64,000 nucleotides of DNA from Candidatus Uabimicrobium amorphum. Its GTDB lineage: Bacteria > Planctomycetota > Uabimicrobiia > Uabimicrobiales > Uabimicrobiaceae. A model generated the notes under the pieces. That model was not told the DNA's origin. It ran no database searches and saw only the letters and a program-made list of their open reading frames with translations. Where the stretch lies: positions 7,516,501 through 7,580,500 of the forward strand of contig NZ_AP019860.1 of assembly GCF_009002475.1 (NCBI RefSeq), written 5' to 3'. This document shows positions 17,601 to 26,800 of the stretch, one piece after another; the stretch's first letter is position 1; the number at the start of each line of letters is the position of its first letter. The translations under genes and the position numbers were made by a program.

Positions 17601-20427
17601 TGTAAATCTCTATCGCTTTTTCAGGGCTCTGCAATTGTTCGCGATACAGCGACGCCAGTTCAAACAATTGGATGATTTTTTCTTCCTGCCCAGGAGTAAT
17701 CGATATTTTTTTGCGATATGTCGCCGCTAAGTCGTCCCAACGTTCATCTTTGCGATATATGCGTAGCAAACTACCAATGGTGGCTTTGTGATCGGGAACA
17801 AGGGTGATCACTTTTTCATAAAAAAACCGCGCTTTTGCCGAATCATTGAGTTTAGTTTCCCATAATTTTCCGGCCTTCACATACAAATCAATCGTATTTT
17901 CGTCGTCGGCTATTTTTGCTTTGCGGTTATATATATCAGCAAGTTCAGCATATTCTTCGCGTTCTTCATATAGTTTTTCTAAACTATTGAGTGCTTGCAG
18001 GTTAAAAATGTCAAGGGTGACCACTTTTTGAAAGGCACTAATCGCTTCTTCAATATTGTTTAGTTGTCGTTGCCACGTAACAGCAATGCGAAAACAATGT
18101 GCAACGCACTCGCTTTCCTCTTCGCAGAGAGGAGCTTTGTTTTCCAATATGCCAATTAACTCGCGATATTGTTTTGTTTCGGTATACAACTTCTCTAAGT
18201 GGCACAATACATCCCAATTGTTTGGCTCTAAATGCCGTGCTTTTTCAAAATAAAAAATCGCTTTTTCAACATCTTTCAATTTAGATAAATACAAACTCGC
18301 GACTTCGTAGTAACGTTGGAACAATACCGAAGTCGACCATTCCATTGCTTCGGTTTGCAAATTGCGAATTTCAATATAACTCTTAAAATCTCCCTGACCA
18401 TGATATAACTTTTCGAGTTGTTGAATGGCGATTTTGTTATTGATGTCTATTTTTAAAACTTCACGTAGTTCTTTTTCCAAATTCGCAGCATCTTGTTTCG
18501 CGCGATACAGTTCGCATAGCGAAAAGCGAAATTCGATAATTTCTTTGGTGCTAGAGCTAACATTAATACGTCTCTTTTGTATTTCTTCGTATTTGGGCCA
18601 GTTTTTTTGTTGGCGATACAGGAAGGCGATTTGTTTTAAACACTGTACATTTTTGCTATCGATGGACAGTACTTTTTCGTAAGTAGTGATGGCCTCATTG
18701 ATGTCACTCAAGCGATCGCGGTAAATTTCAGCGATCTCCATGTAACCAGCAATCACTTTGTCTTTTTCCAAACGAATGATGTTCTTTATGATCTCAATTA
18801 AATTTGGGTAATCCCCTTTGCCAGCATAGTGATCTTTAAGGGTGTGATACAATTTGATTTGTGTATCATCAATTTCCAAGGCGCGGTGATAGTATTTGAC
18901 GGCCTTGTCGGAGTCTTTTAGCTGTTCTTTGTGGATTTTGGCGATTTGTAAATATAGTGCTACTGTTTCCTTCGCTTTTGGTGCTAACGATGCTTGCCTT
19001 TTTAAGGTATTTACCATTCCTTCGTGATTTTGCAATTGCGTGTACAGCGTCTTAAGATTTTCAAGAACAGGCAAATATTTGGGGAATACCGGATACATTT
19101 CTTCATAAACGGCAACAGCGGTCGTCAAGTCCCCTTTTTTCTTGTACACATCTGCAATTTTTTCATAAATGGCCAATTTCTGCTCGCGATCAGAAACCAA
19201 ACCTAGCTCATGGCGATAACTTTTTATCAAAGTATCCGTCTGATTGAGCTGTTCAAGTAAGCCTTGCGACTTCTTGAGTATGGTTATATTTTTGGGGTCT
19301 TCCTTGAGGGCTACCTGATACCATTGTACTGCAATCGAAGGATTGTTGAGTTTTTCATTGGCAATCTCCCCTATTTTGCAATATATCTGCAAACGCTTTT
19401 GCGGGTCTTTTATCCGTGCGGATTGCCGTTTGTAGATTTCCGCAAGATCTTTCCACGCTTCTTTTTGCAGATACATCTCTTCTAGCATCGAAAGCACCGC
19501 TTCTGACTCATCTACGGCAATTGCTCGCTCGCAACAACGAATCGCCGCATCGCGCTGTTCTAGTTTGTCGCGATAAATGACGGCGATGCGCAACAGTGCT
19601 GCGCCTTTTTCTTCATTTTCCGCACAGGCATTTACCTGCTTCTCCATAATATCAATAACACCTTGCCAGTTGTTTTGTTTTATGTAGAGACCTTCGAGAA
19701 TTTTTAGCGTATTGAAGTCGTTAGGAGATATGGCGATGATTTTTTCGTAAAGTTGCAAAGCCGATTGCCAATCTTTCAGTTTATTGTCAGCAATACTCGC
19801 CGCCTGGGTAAGAAGTTCGCTAAGTGTTTGACGATCTTCCGTAACCGATAGCTTCTGTTTGTAGAGGTCTAAAAGAGCGCGCCACTGTTGATCTTCCGAA
19901 AATAAACGCGTTAAAGCGTGGAACGCGGCACCGTGTTCAGGAGCCATTTTTAGAATATCGGCATAGTATTTTTTTGCTTGGTCGCGATCTTTGAGTTTTT
20001 CTATATACGTTGATGCTATTTGTAATAGAATATTGACTTTCTCATTTTTTTCTTGACATAAATCGTTTTGCCGTCTTAGAATTTCAAGAGCTTTGTGCCA
20101 ATTCTGTTGTAAAAAATAGATATTTACTATCTTACTTGCATACTGAGAATTGGGTTGCAAATCAAAAGCGCTTTTATACGGAGCTAAGGCATCATCTCGC
20201 CCATTGAGCTGTTGCTCACATATCTCTCCGCATTTCCAGTAAAGTTTTGCAGCCTCAGAAGGATTTTCATTTCTTATAGTGTCTGCACGCAACTGATAAA
20301 GTTCACTCAACTGTTTCCAATTGTGTGACAACAAATAGTTTTCCTCTAGCTTTTTAAAAGCTTCTATGTCGCGAGGGTTGTTCTTAAGAACATTCATCAT
20401 TTGTTGAATGTGATCATCATTCGCCAT
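11683..20427 (-). CDS. Giant TPR-repeat protein with degenerate M48-like C-terminal domain
   Basis: About 2,914 residues. I choose ATG at 20427 because GGGAG lies six bases upstream; the frame is open to 20484. From about 5 to 2600 it consists of some 33-35 units of about 74 residues, each two TPR-like helix pairs with the pattern 'I..IY...L.D...A...Y...L..DP....A...L..LY...W..L'. The last 300 residues differ: YITPKKGYKIYIENTQPASLIITQQFLE and LSDLELKFVLAKYLFYIA resemble M48 peptidases, but the HExxH zinc motif is replaced (KYLFYI), so no catalysis is expected. Large TPR proteins with such C-terminal domains occur in myxobacteria. No signal peptide or membrane helix is seen. I infer a cytoplasmic scaffold; its partners are unknown. 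Confidence 0.9.
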   Translation of the reverse strand: MANDDHIQQMMNVLKNNPRDIEAFKKLEENYLLSHNWKQLSELYQLRADTIRNENPSEAAKLYWKCGEICEQQLNGRDDALAPYKSAFDLQPNSQYASKIVNIYFLQQNWHKALEILRRQNDLCQEKNEKVNILLQIASTYIEKLKDRDQAKKYYADILKMAPEHGAAFHALTRLFSEDQQWRALLDLYKQKLSVTEDRQTLSELLTQAASIADNKLKDWQSALQLYEKIIAISPNDFNTLKILEGLYIKQNNWQGVIDIMEKQVNACAENEEKGAALLRIAVIYRDKLEQRDAAIRCCERAIAVDESEAVLSMLEEMYLQKEAWKDLAEIYKRQSARIKDPQKRLQIYCKIGEIANEKLNNPSIAVQWYQVALKEDPKNITILKKSQGLLEQLNQTDTLIKSYRHELGLVSDREQKLAIYEKIADVYKKKGDLTTAVAVYEEMYPVFPKYLPVLENLKTLYTQLQNHEGMVNTLKRQASLAPKAKETVALYLQIAKIHKEQLKDSDKAVKYYHRALEIDDTQIKLYHTLKDHYAGKGDYPNLIEIIKNIIRLEKDKVIAGYMEIAEIYRDRLSDINEAITTYEKVLSIDSKNVQCLKQIAFLYRQQKNWPKYEEIQKRRINVSSSTKEIIEFRFSLCELYRAKQDAANLEKELREVLKIDINNKIAIQQLEKLYHGQGDFKSYIEIRNLQTEAMEWSTSVLFQRYYEVASLYLSKLKDVEKAIFYFEKARHLEPNNWDVLCHLEKLYTETKQYRELIGILENKAPLCEEESECVAHCFRIAVTWQRQLNNIEEAISAFQKVVTLDIFNLQALNSLEKLYEEREEYAELADIYNRKAKIADDENTIDLYVKAGKLWETKLNDSAKARFFYEKVITLVPDHKATIGSLLRIYRKDERWDDLAATYRKKISITPGQEEKIIQLFELASLYREQLQSPEKAIEIYNEILQIDPKRLEAIYPLKELHSKLKRLVSLFNTIKMECGLVTETEKQKSLLYQMAEIAEDNLSNFPTAIECFHQIAKIEPTREVYISLRRLYYKIQNLEQVVWSIDEEVKLLDAKESKVKVLFEKASLCQGYLKKLEDAIATYENIIAMMPNSIKAYESITKIYRQTQDFANIVQVRSRQIQVVSVPEKKISLLLECANLWEHKLQNDEEAKKCLLEVLKLNPSLFSARRDLENLYRKEGAWEILIQFLGEEIGLVKNNVRMVELHNTIGKVYEKELKDLAQALNSYQEAININNHDLHAIQSRQRIFQEQNNFSELRNAYRMELDIPDIEKQRRIYLHLTCAELERYKLSDIEAAAEHYRSTLNFELDPNNLVAVRGLEEIYEEQQKYPQLQNMLFKELELQKNPHRLIEVHLQLAYLMEDKLNNIDVAAEHFAEAHLSRPKNLVILRRLKNLLHTQQQWKKYAEIVEKEVNLCSHSSELIPLHEDLLNIYQQKLTNFEAAIQHGEAIFELDDSYLPNIQSLQTLYKEIRNMQRLSDMYLREAAIIPETSEKERLTFLFMETGKLFQHELGNLEQGVRCYHKTLSLVPAHKEALSTLVKIFIQHKKWEDLLSLYQRTVKITKNKGEVEILHLKIAELFEKQFQQPEQALLHYQIVHSMNKENVPAIVGMRRLFELQERWASAIEFLSLEVEVTEEKKQPSLHLKMGEYWEEKLGMPHQALTCYQQVMARGFHRPTAERIMSIQEQVGDYQGLLEIIEKDLRVTENPEQLVDKLLHQGKILWKNLNNLDEAIVAYSKVLKLQPTQMEAIDALVELFENKNKWKELIIILNRKRENTNEPGTLCKVYCKIADIYNHHMHAGNMAIKNYEHALEITPKNIKIIHTLQKLYDEWGYSKKLISLYQRETQLTENEERIIILYHNIAKTWEKRLFDDTEAIKSYEHLMTLSPEHLDATRALARLYKRYRLWDKLIPIYKMLIAHAKETQNVKEEITILFSLGEVYRDEVKDLEAAIQIFSNILELEVANISALQALEQMYKSLGRSRDMAILISKKISLCTTDQERIELYIHLGSLYEKELGDPDHAIQSYEYARSIQGDRLDILNALDWLYYRKQNWQKFAEICQQEIQLTKNVYDKADLYYRLGKTMRDHFANLDQAKNSFLKAIECKPDFREALKSLRGLALREEDWTQAVKYIAMEINYIQDPDEKIAALTDLGSLYQNKLKLIQKAKEAYQSALDIDPKSAFAVQAMADIHYTQSEWQNADALFGRLILLVHKEEKRKLSSIYYKWGYISEKLNKNDEAIIRYNNALKEYEENLEALQAVGKLYFERAQWGFDKSQWQEALDIYSKVLEHSELEDKITVIRQLAIIQKNLGQVDEAIEKYQKVLGASPEDMEAVSSLAKLYIEIKNYEQALHYLDMVVKSNASFVERREALLIQADTFDLLQDYHKAIDANLKAFSMGLEDHEILKKLGELYIKVKDWENAQEWLDKHYQCLEEEEEKAENRCLVARIYEDGLKKEDLAISAYKEALQHDSTCVPAIQGMATIYKKKQDWETLATSYEEFLNNLPHDKKFMGLPIHLALGMTYADHLNNSKAAISELSKVIAIDPHHLAARAALANIKSQDPVLHSEAISEHMLLLSKDPTRVSSYRALFNIFETREQRDHALRACRALNFLGEVQEQEQNYLTSSQVKKAGRLSYNHVLQYLVPKEVGILHEVMAQTNDYMAKAYPTDLEKDYGLKKKDRLGPENSQLPICYYGDKMKRCFDIEFETYITPKKGYKIYIENTQPASLIITQQFLEALSDLELKFVLAKYLFYIAQKQSLAVKLPKKQLNKHFDDLHKAFTNQAAISSFSSLTSLSEADTALKRIRGGIPRKIRKTLEDRVDLWRNLPKANFNAYHTSLEFASNRCAMVLTDSLELTINMVYKLELLKNSGTWDKNAAIAKNNILQSNAIIDVLLYNISNKYGELRKLSGMA

Positions 20428-20588
20428 CGGGAACTCCCAAACTACGGTGAAAGCTGGTTGTAATAGATTGCTATGAACATACATGTAACCAAAATTGTAG
20501 GAAAGTAGTAAAATTTGGCTGGCAGGCTAAATTTTGTAGCTAATATAGCGATAAAAGAGAAACGTGTCAAGTTATAAAGAGATTTTGT

Positions 20589-22046
20589 ATGATAGACTTA
20601 ACCACAAACGAAAAACAATTGGCAAATGTTGTACAACGTGCCAAAGAAAAAAATATCATTATTCCCACTTTTGCTCAGCAAAAAAATCCAGATCTTATCC
20701 CGGGAAAAATAAAAGATGAATTGAAAAATATTGGTTTAGAAGATCTTCATCCGCGCAATTTATTTCGTATATCGTGGAAAAACGAACCACAAAAACACGG
20801 TGGATTGTACGGAAGTGTCAACTATGTAGAAATTCCTCCCGAAATCTCAGGAGTAAAAGCACGCATTTTTGTCATCCTTGGTCACTGGTTTCCCATCCGT
20901 GCTCACAAGGTAGGGGCGACGTTCGGTTGCCTGGTTCCACAACTAGTCACCGGTCAGTTCGATCCGACCACCCATGAAGCGGCATGGCCGTCAACAGGAA
21001 ACTTTTGTCGTGGAGGTGCTTACAACAGCGCTTTGTTAGGGTGTAAATCCATCGCCATTCTTCCTGAAGAAATGAGCGCAGAGCGTTTTGAGTGGCTCCA
21101 AAAAGTCGCTGGGGAAATTATTGCCACACCTGGCTGCGAGAGCAATGTAAAGGAAATCTTTGACAAGTGCTGGGAACTAAAGAGAGAACGCAAAAACGTA
21201 GTTATTTTTAACCAGTTTGAAGAACCCGGTAACCACTTGTGGCATTACGCTGTCACAGGAAATGCAATGGTAGAAGTACTAAAGAACAATATGCGTGAAG
21301 GGGACCGTTGTCGCGCGGTAATTAGTTCCTCCGGATCAGCCGGAACCACCGCATGTGGTGATCTTATCAAAGAGGTATTCCCACAAGCCAAAATCGCTGT
21401 TGCGGAAGCCTTACAATGCCCAACGTTACTATACAACGGCTTTGGTGGCCACAAAATAGAGGGTATTGGAGATAAACACATTCCATGGATTCACAATACA
21501 CGCAATACTGACCTCGTCGTTGCGGTTGACGACAATCATTGTATGAATTTATCGCGACTCTTCAACGAAGAAAAAGGGCATGAATATCTAAAAACGCAAG
21601 GTGTTAGTGACGAAGTCATTGCCCAACTACCGCTTTTTGGTATCTCCGCTATTTGCAATTTACTATCGACAATAAAAGTAGCGAAATACTACGAAATGGA
21701 CGAAAAAGATGTTCTCATTACCGTAGCCACCGATGGCATGGACCTATACCAAACACGTATAGAACAGTTACGCGAAGAATTTGGCGACTATCGCGAAATC
21801 GACGCAGCAAAAGACTACCATGCTTCTTTGATGGCGACAACATTGGACAATATGTTAGAACTGACTTATTACGAGAAAAAGCGCATTCATTCACTAAAGT
21901 ACTACACTTGGGTAGAACAACAACAGCGCGACGTCAAAGAACTCGACGCGCAATGGCAAGACCCACAGTACTGGAAAAAAATTCACGCCATGGAAGAGAA
22001 AATCGACGAAAAAATTATGGAATTCAACGAACGTGTACAGGGATAG
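20589..22046 (+). CDS. PLP-dependent enzyme, tryptophan-synthase-beta/cysteine-synthase fold
   Basis: 485 residues. The fold-type II PLP family is indicated by Lys107 in the setting RAHKVGAT, expected to hold the cofactor as a Schiff base, and the glycine-rich phosphate loop SSGSAGTTACGD at about 250. The enzyme is longer than cysteine synthase (about 310) and carries N- and C-terminal extensions, as in a subgroup annotated only as 'PLP-dependent beta-subunit' proteins. No signal peptide. It is transcribed away from the TPR gene, the roughly 160-base gap between the two starts being the shared promoter region, and a hairpin follows its stop. Reaction and substrate cannot be named; a beta-replacement or beta-elimination on an amino acid is likely. 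Confidence 0.85.
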   Translation: MIDLTTNEKQLANVVQRAKEKNIIIPTFAQQKNPDLIPGKIKDELKNIGLEDLHPRNLFRISWKNEPQKHGGLYGSVNYVEIPPEISGVKARIFVILGHWFPIRAHKVGATFGCLVPQLVTGQFDPTTHEAAWPSTGNFCRGGAYNSALLGCKSIAILPEEMSAERFEWLQKVAGEIIATPGCESNVKEIFDKCWELKRERKNVVIFNQFEEPGNHLWHYAVTGNAMVEVLKNNMREGDRCRAVISSSGSAGTTACGDLIKEVFPQAKIAVAEALQCPTLLYNGFGGHKIEGIGDKHIPWIHNTRNTDLVVAVDDNHCMNLSRLFNEEKGHEYLKTQGVSDEVIAQLPLFGISAICNLLSTIKVAKYYEMDEKDVLITVATDGMDLYQTRIEQLREEFGDYREIDAAKDYHASLMATTLDNMLELTYYEKKRIHSLKYYTWVEQQQRDVKELDAQWQDPQYWKKIHAMEEKIDEKIMEFNERVQG

Positions 22047-22053
22047 ACTCGAT

Positions 22054-22073
22054 AGGCGGATCGTGATCCGCCT
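22054..22073 (+). terminator. Hairpin after PLP-enzyme gene, terminator-like
   Basis: AGGCGGAT, loop CGTG, ATCCGCCT: a perfect 8-bp GC-rich stem seven bases after the stop codon. The following GTCTTAAACG is only weakly T-rich, so efficiency is uncertain. Confidence 0.55.
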
Positions 22074-22175
22074 GTCTTAAACGTTTACAAAAACTCGCGA
22101 TAGCCTACCAATCGAAAATCATTCTTTGAACTAAAACATAATGACTTGTGCTAGTAGAAAGATACTACTTTTATA

Positions 22176-22208
22176 CGTTCCCGATCCCGAACCCGATCCC
22201 GTTCCCGA
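22176..22208 (+). repeat. Hexamer tract CCCGAT/CCCGAA/CCCGTT
   Basis: Five and a half C-rich hexamers (TTCCCG, ATCCCG, AACCCG, ATCCCG, TTCCCG). It is the left member of a pair with the G-rich tract at 22363-22395. Apart from these two tracts I see nothing recognisable in 22074-22451. Confidence 0.85.
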
Positions 22209-22362
22209 AAATTGAGCAATCATAGATGTATGAATGAATACAAGGATTGTTGAATGTTACCAAAAGTTAGATTTTTTTTGAATATTAGTAGCGTGTTACG
22301 GTATTAATATTACATTTTTTGTATTATTGTGAAATTAGAAAATAACTTTGTTCTCTTGCGAA

Positions 22363-22395
22363 ACGGGAACGGGTTCGGGATCGGGTTCGGGATCG
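22363..22395 (+). repeat. Hexamer tract CGGGAA/CGGGTT/CGGGAT
   Basis: Inverse-oriented partner of 22176-22208, ending about 55 bases before the start of the RND adaptor gene. The two tracts could form a long stem of about 30 bp with mismatches only at the A/T positions. An open reading frame that runs through it (NGNGFGIGFGI) is not counted as coding. Confidence 0.85.
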
Positions 22396-22451
22396 TATTA
22401 CATGTGATACCAACATATAGCCAAGCCCAAACGTACAACTTAGGAGTCATC

Positions 22452-23813
22452 ATGGAAAACACCCACTCAAAAATTCGCATCGCCATTAAATACACAATAC
22501 ACATAACACTTACCGTGGTCATTATCACCATGGGGTATTTCACCAGCACATACTTAATGAAGTCGAAACCCAAGGTGCGCAAGCGAAAAGTAGAACGCGA
22601 AGCTTTTGTGAAAACAGTCACCATGATTGCCAAGGATCACGCTACTCATATTACAGCGATGGGAAATGCGACTCCTTCGCAAAGAATCGATATATTCCCA
22701 CAGATAGGCGGTAGAATACTCAAAATTTCTTCTTCTCTTGTCCCTGGAGGATTTTTGAAACAAGGAACAACGATTGCTCGCATTGATCCGATTACAGAAC
22801 AACGTAATGTTGCAGAGGCAAAAGCACAATTGGCGATTGCCAAAGCGCGTTTGCGACGTGCACAGCGAGATTATACTGTTGAAGAACAACGTTTAGCGGT
22901 AGAACAAAAAAAAGCCAATGCCACTCTTAAATCGGCACAAAAGCAATATGAAAACGCTTTGCAACAATCACAGCGTCAGGAACAACTTTTGCAACGCAAA
23001 CTGACCAGCGAAGAGGTATACGAGTTAGCCAAAACCACTACCATTCAAAAATCTGCGGAATTAGAAACCGCTCGTTTGCGTCTAAATGAACTAAAAACCG
23101 AGCGCAAAGCGCTTACGTTAAAAACGCAAGATATTGAACTGGCAAAACAACAAGTGAATTTACAAGCCATACTTTTGGAGAAAGCACAACAAAATCTCGA
23201 ATACACAAACATCAACATTCCTTTTGATGCTTTTGTCATTTCTAAAAGCGTAGGTCCAGGCTCTACAGTTACGACCAATACCAACATTGCCACAATTGTT
23301 GCCGTAGATTATTACTGGATTGAGGCAACGATTCCCGTAAGCCAGCTATCATCCATTCACATACCCATAAACAGCAAAGAACAAGGAAGCAGTGTCAAAA
23401 TTTCCCATCGATCGTGGGCGAACGTTTTTCGCACGGGTAAAGTGGCGCGATTGTTACCTCAAATAGAGCCAGAGGGCAAAATGGCACGCATTCTTATCAA
23501 AGTAGAAGATCCGCTACTACGTTTGCAAAAAAAAGCAGATAAACCAGTACTCCTGTTGGGATCATTTGTGCGTTTGCAAATTGAGGGTAGAATTTTAAAA
23601 AATGTCATACAAATTCCTCGCGAACATATTCACGATGGTAAGTTTGTATGGATCTTTGCAAATAATTCTCTACAAAAGCGTGCCGTAAACATTGTTTGGC
23701 GTGAGAAAGACGATGTTTTTATTGATAGTGGAATTTCTACGGGAGAAAAAATGATCGTATCGCAAATTCCGGGAGCAGTAACAGGTATGACAGTGAAAGA
23801 GATTCAACAATGA
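22452..23813 (+). CDS. RND efflux periplasmic adaptor (membrane fusion protein)
   Basis: 453 residues from ATG at 22452, chosen for AGGAG five bases upstream; the frame is open further up through a repeat tract. A membrane anchor lies at about 13-35. A barrel-sandwich hybrid (lipoyl) half-motif GRILKISSSLVPGGFLKQGTTIARID is followed by a long alpha-helical hairpin (about 115-240, rich in A, Q, E and K), the second lipoyl half (NINIPFDAFVISKSVGPGSTVTT, cut across the text), and beta-barrel and membrane-proximal domains. It would join the inner-membrane RND pump to an outer-membrane channel. Its stop overlaps the pump start (ATGA), so the two are translationally coupled. Substrates are unknown; no TolC-like gene is in the window. 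Confidence 0.93.
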   Translation: MENTHSKIRIAIKYTIHITLTVVIITMGYFTSTYLMKSKPKVRKRKVEREAFVKTVTMIAKDHATHITAMGNATPSQRIDIFPQIGGRILKISSSLVPGGFLKQGTTIARIDPITEQRNVAEAKAQLAIAKARLRRAQRDYTVEEQRLAVEQKKANATLKSAQKQYENALQQSQRQEQLLQRKLTSEEVYELAKTTTIQKSAELETARLRLNELKTERKALTLKTQDIELAKQQVNLQAILLEKAQQNLEYTNINIPFDAFVISKSVGPGSTVTTNTNIATIVAVDYYWIEATIPVSQLSSIHIPINSKEQGSSVKISHRSWANVFRTGKVARLLPQIEPEGKMARILIKVEDPLLRLQKKADKPVLLLGSFVRLQIEGRILKNVIQIPREHIHDGKFVWIFANNSLQKRAVNIVWREKDDVFIDSGISTGEKMIVSQIPGAVTGMTVKEIQQ

Positions 23814-26800
23814 AAGAAAAAGGCTCTATTGCGTGGATGACCAAAAACTCCGTTGCCGCCAATCTGGTTATGTTTGTGTGTATGATAGGTGGTTTTTTTG
23901 CTCTGGGTTATATAAAACAAGAGGTTTTTCCTGAAATAGAACTCGATGTGGTTCATGCTTCCGTCACCTACCCAGGTGCTAGTCCTGAAGAGGTAGAAAA
24001 AGGTATCGTAAAGCCCATTGAAGAAGCCATACGCAATCTTGAAGGTGTTAAGGAAATACAGGGACAAGCTGGAGAGGGGGTAGGAACAGTTACTGCCGAG
24101 CTTGTCGAAGGGGAAGATTTGCAAAAGCTCGCCACCCAAATCCGCGATGAAGTTGAGCGCATACGTACATTTCCCGAAGATGCCGAAGAGCCAAAGGTGC
24201 AAATTCTTTCGCGAAAAAGACAAGTTCTTGACTTAGTACTTTATGGTGATGTCGATCGCCGCGCACTACAATACTATGCGGAAATTGTGCGTGACACTTT
24301 GCTACGTGACCCCAACATTACTCAAATAGAGCTTTCTGGCTTGCCTGCAATGGAAATTGGTATTCACGTCTCACAGGAAACTTTACGTCACTATAACCTC
24401 ACCATTGACGAAATTGCACGGCGTATACGCAGCGCGTCTTTAGAGCTTCCTTTTGGAGCGATCAAAACTTCTCATGGAGAGATACTTTTGCGTATGACCG
24501 AACGTCGCGACTACGGAAAAGAGTTTGCACAAATTCCCATTATTAGTAACCGTGGTGGTAGTGAAATCACCTTGGAAGAAATCGCCACAATTAAGGATGG
24601 CTTTGAAGAAAGTGATTATATCGCAACCTTTGACGGCCAACCAGCGGTCATGTTAGAAGTATTTCGCATCGGTCGTCAAACCCCTATTGAAGTTTCCTCT
24701 GCCGTGAAAAAAAACCTCGAAAAACTACACAAAATTTTACCAAAAAGCTTAAATGTCGCTATATTACGCGATCGCTCGACAATTTACGAACAACGCATTG
24801 ATTTACTACTACGTAATGCGGCTTTGGGATTACTGCTGGTACTCATATCATTGGGATTATTTTTGGAAATTCGCTTGGCGTTCTGGGTAATGATGGGAAT
24901 CCCCATTTCTTTCCTTGGTTCCATGTTGATCTTACCGTTTACCGGGTTGTCACTAAATATGGTATCGCTGTTTGCCTACATAGTGTCTCTTGGTATTGTC
25001 GTTGATGATGCGATTGTCATTGGAGAGAATATCTACCAGTACCGCGAGCAAGGCTCTTCATTTCTCCAAGCATCCATTAAAGGGGCGCAAGATATGGCGA
25101 CCCCTATCACCTTTAGTATTTTGACAAATATTGTGACTTTTATGCCACTTTATTTTATGCCCGGACGTATGGGGAAATTTTTCTGGCAAATTCCCATGGT
25201 AGTCATTACCGTATTTACCATTTCCCTTTTTGAATCCCTGTTTATTTTACCTGCTCACCTAGGTCACCAAAAAAAATCGTCACAGAAACCACAGGGCGTC
25301 ATCTATAATGTTCAAAAAGCGTTCAGTGGTACTTTAATGTGGTTTGTACACAAAGTATATAGTCCACTCCTGCGCTTATTATTGCCTTTTCGCTACATCG
25401 CACTCGGAGTTTCCATAACTATTTTAATGATCGCTATCGCATGGACGACGAGTGGACGTTTAGGATTCCAATCGTTTCCGCGCATTGAATCCGATTACTC
25501 CAATGTGAACATAGTGATGCCTTTTGGAACGCCTATAGACAAAACGTTTGCCATTAGTCAGCGTATTGTAGATGCAGCAATAGGGGTACGCGATGAAATT
25601 GAACAACAATTTGTCAAAGGTATTTTCTCCGAAGTGGGCAAGGACGGTAGTCACAATCTACAAGTGCGTACGTACTTAGTGGACGCAAACATCCGTAAAA
25701 AAGTGGGAATTTCCACTACCGACTTCACGAACAGGTGGCGAGACAAAACAGGAGAAATCGTTGGTGCCGAATACGCACGTTTTGCAGCAGATTCAGGAGG
25801 GCCCAGTAGTGGTGCCTCACTAACCATTGAATTAGCTTACGACGATGCAAAAATATTAGAAGAGGCCAGCAAGAAACTCGCAGCGGTGATCCGAGAACTA
25901 CAATACACTGCCGATGTTGATGATGGCCATCAAAAAGGCAAGGAACAACTGGACTTCACCATTTTACCCGAAGGCAAAGCTTTGGGATTGACGTCAGCAC
26001 AAATTGCCCGTCAACTTCGCAATTCCTATCTTGGCGCAGAGGTCACACGCCAGCTTCGTGGACGTAATGAAATCAAGATAAAAGTACTTTTAGAAGAAGA
26101 AGAACGCATTAGTGAATACAACTTAGAACAAATGGTGGTACGTACTCCCAAAGGACCCGAGGTTCTTTTAAGCGAAGTGGCAACTTGGCGACGAGGGTAT
26201 GCATACACAGCCATAAGCCGCCGTGATGGGCGTCGCGTGGTACAAGTAACGGCAAATGTGGTACCGCGTAGCAAAACACTTGAAGTCATCAACAAAGTCT
26301 CCGCAGAGGTTCTACCCGAATTGCGAAAGCTATACCCAGGACTTACGTTGAGTTTTGAAGGTCGACAGGCAGACAATCGCGAATCGCTTTCTAGTTTGCG
26401 CAATACCTTTATGCTGGCTCTATTTGTGGTGTACGCCTTACTCGCAATTCCCTTTCGCAGCTACATACAACCGCTCATCATTATGTTTGCCATTCCTTTT
26501 GGCTTTGTTGGGGCAATCCTCGGACATATCATCATGGGGTATACACTTTGTATTCCTAGTATCTTAGGTATTATTGCTCTATCAGGTGTTGTTGTGAATG
26601 ACTCTTTGGTTTTAGTGGATTGTGTGAATCGCTTGCGTATGGAAGGCGAAGAGCATACCCCGACGGCGATGATAAAAGGTGCATGTCAGCGTTTCCGACC
26701 CATCTTATTCACAACGATCACCACCTTTTGTGGTCTAATGCCTATGATTTTTGAGACATCGCGCCAAGCGAAATTTTTAATCCCCATGGCAATTTCTCTT

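Noticed and set aside
22329-22451. Upstream extension of the RND adaptor
   Set aside because: It would read through the hexamer tract; the ATG at 22452 has AGGAG at correct spacing and begins the normal anchor.
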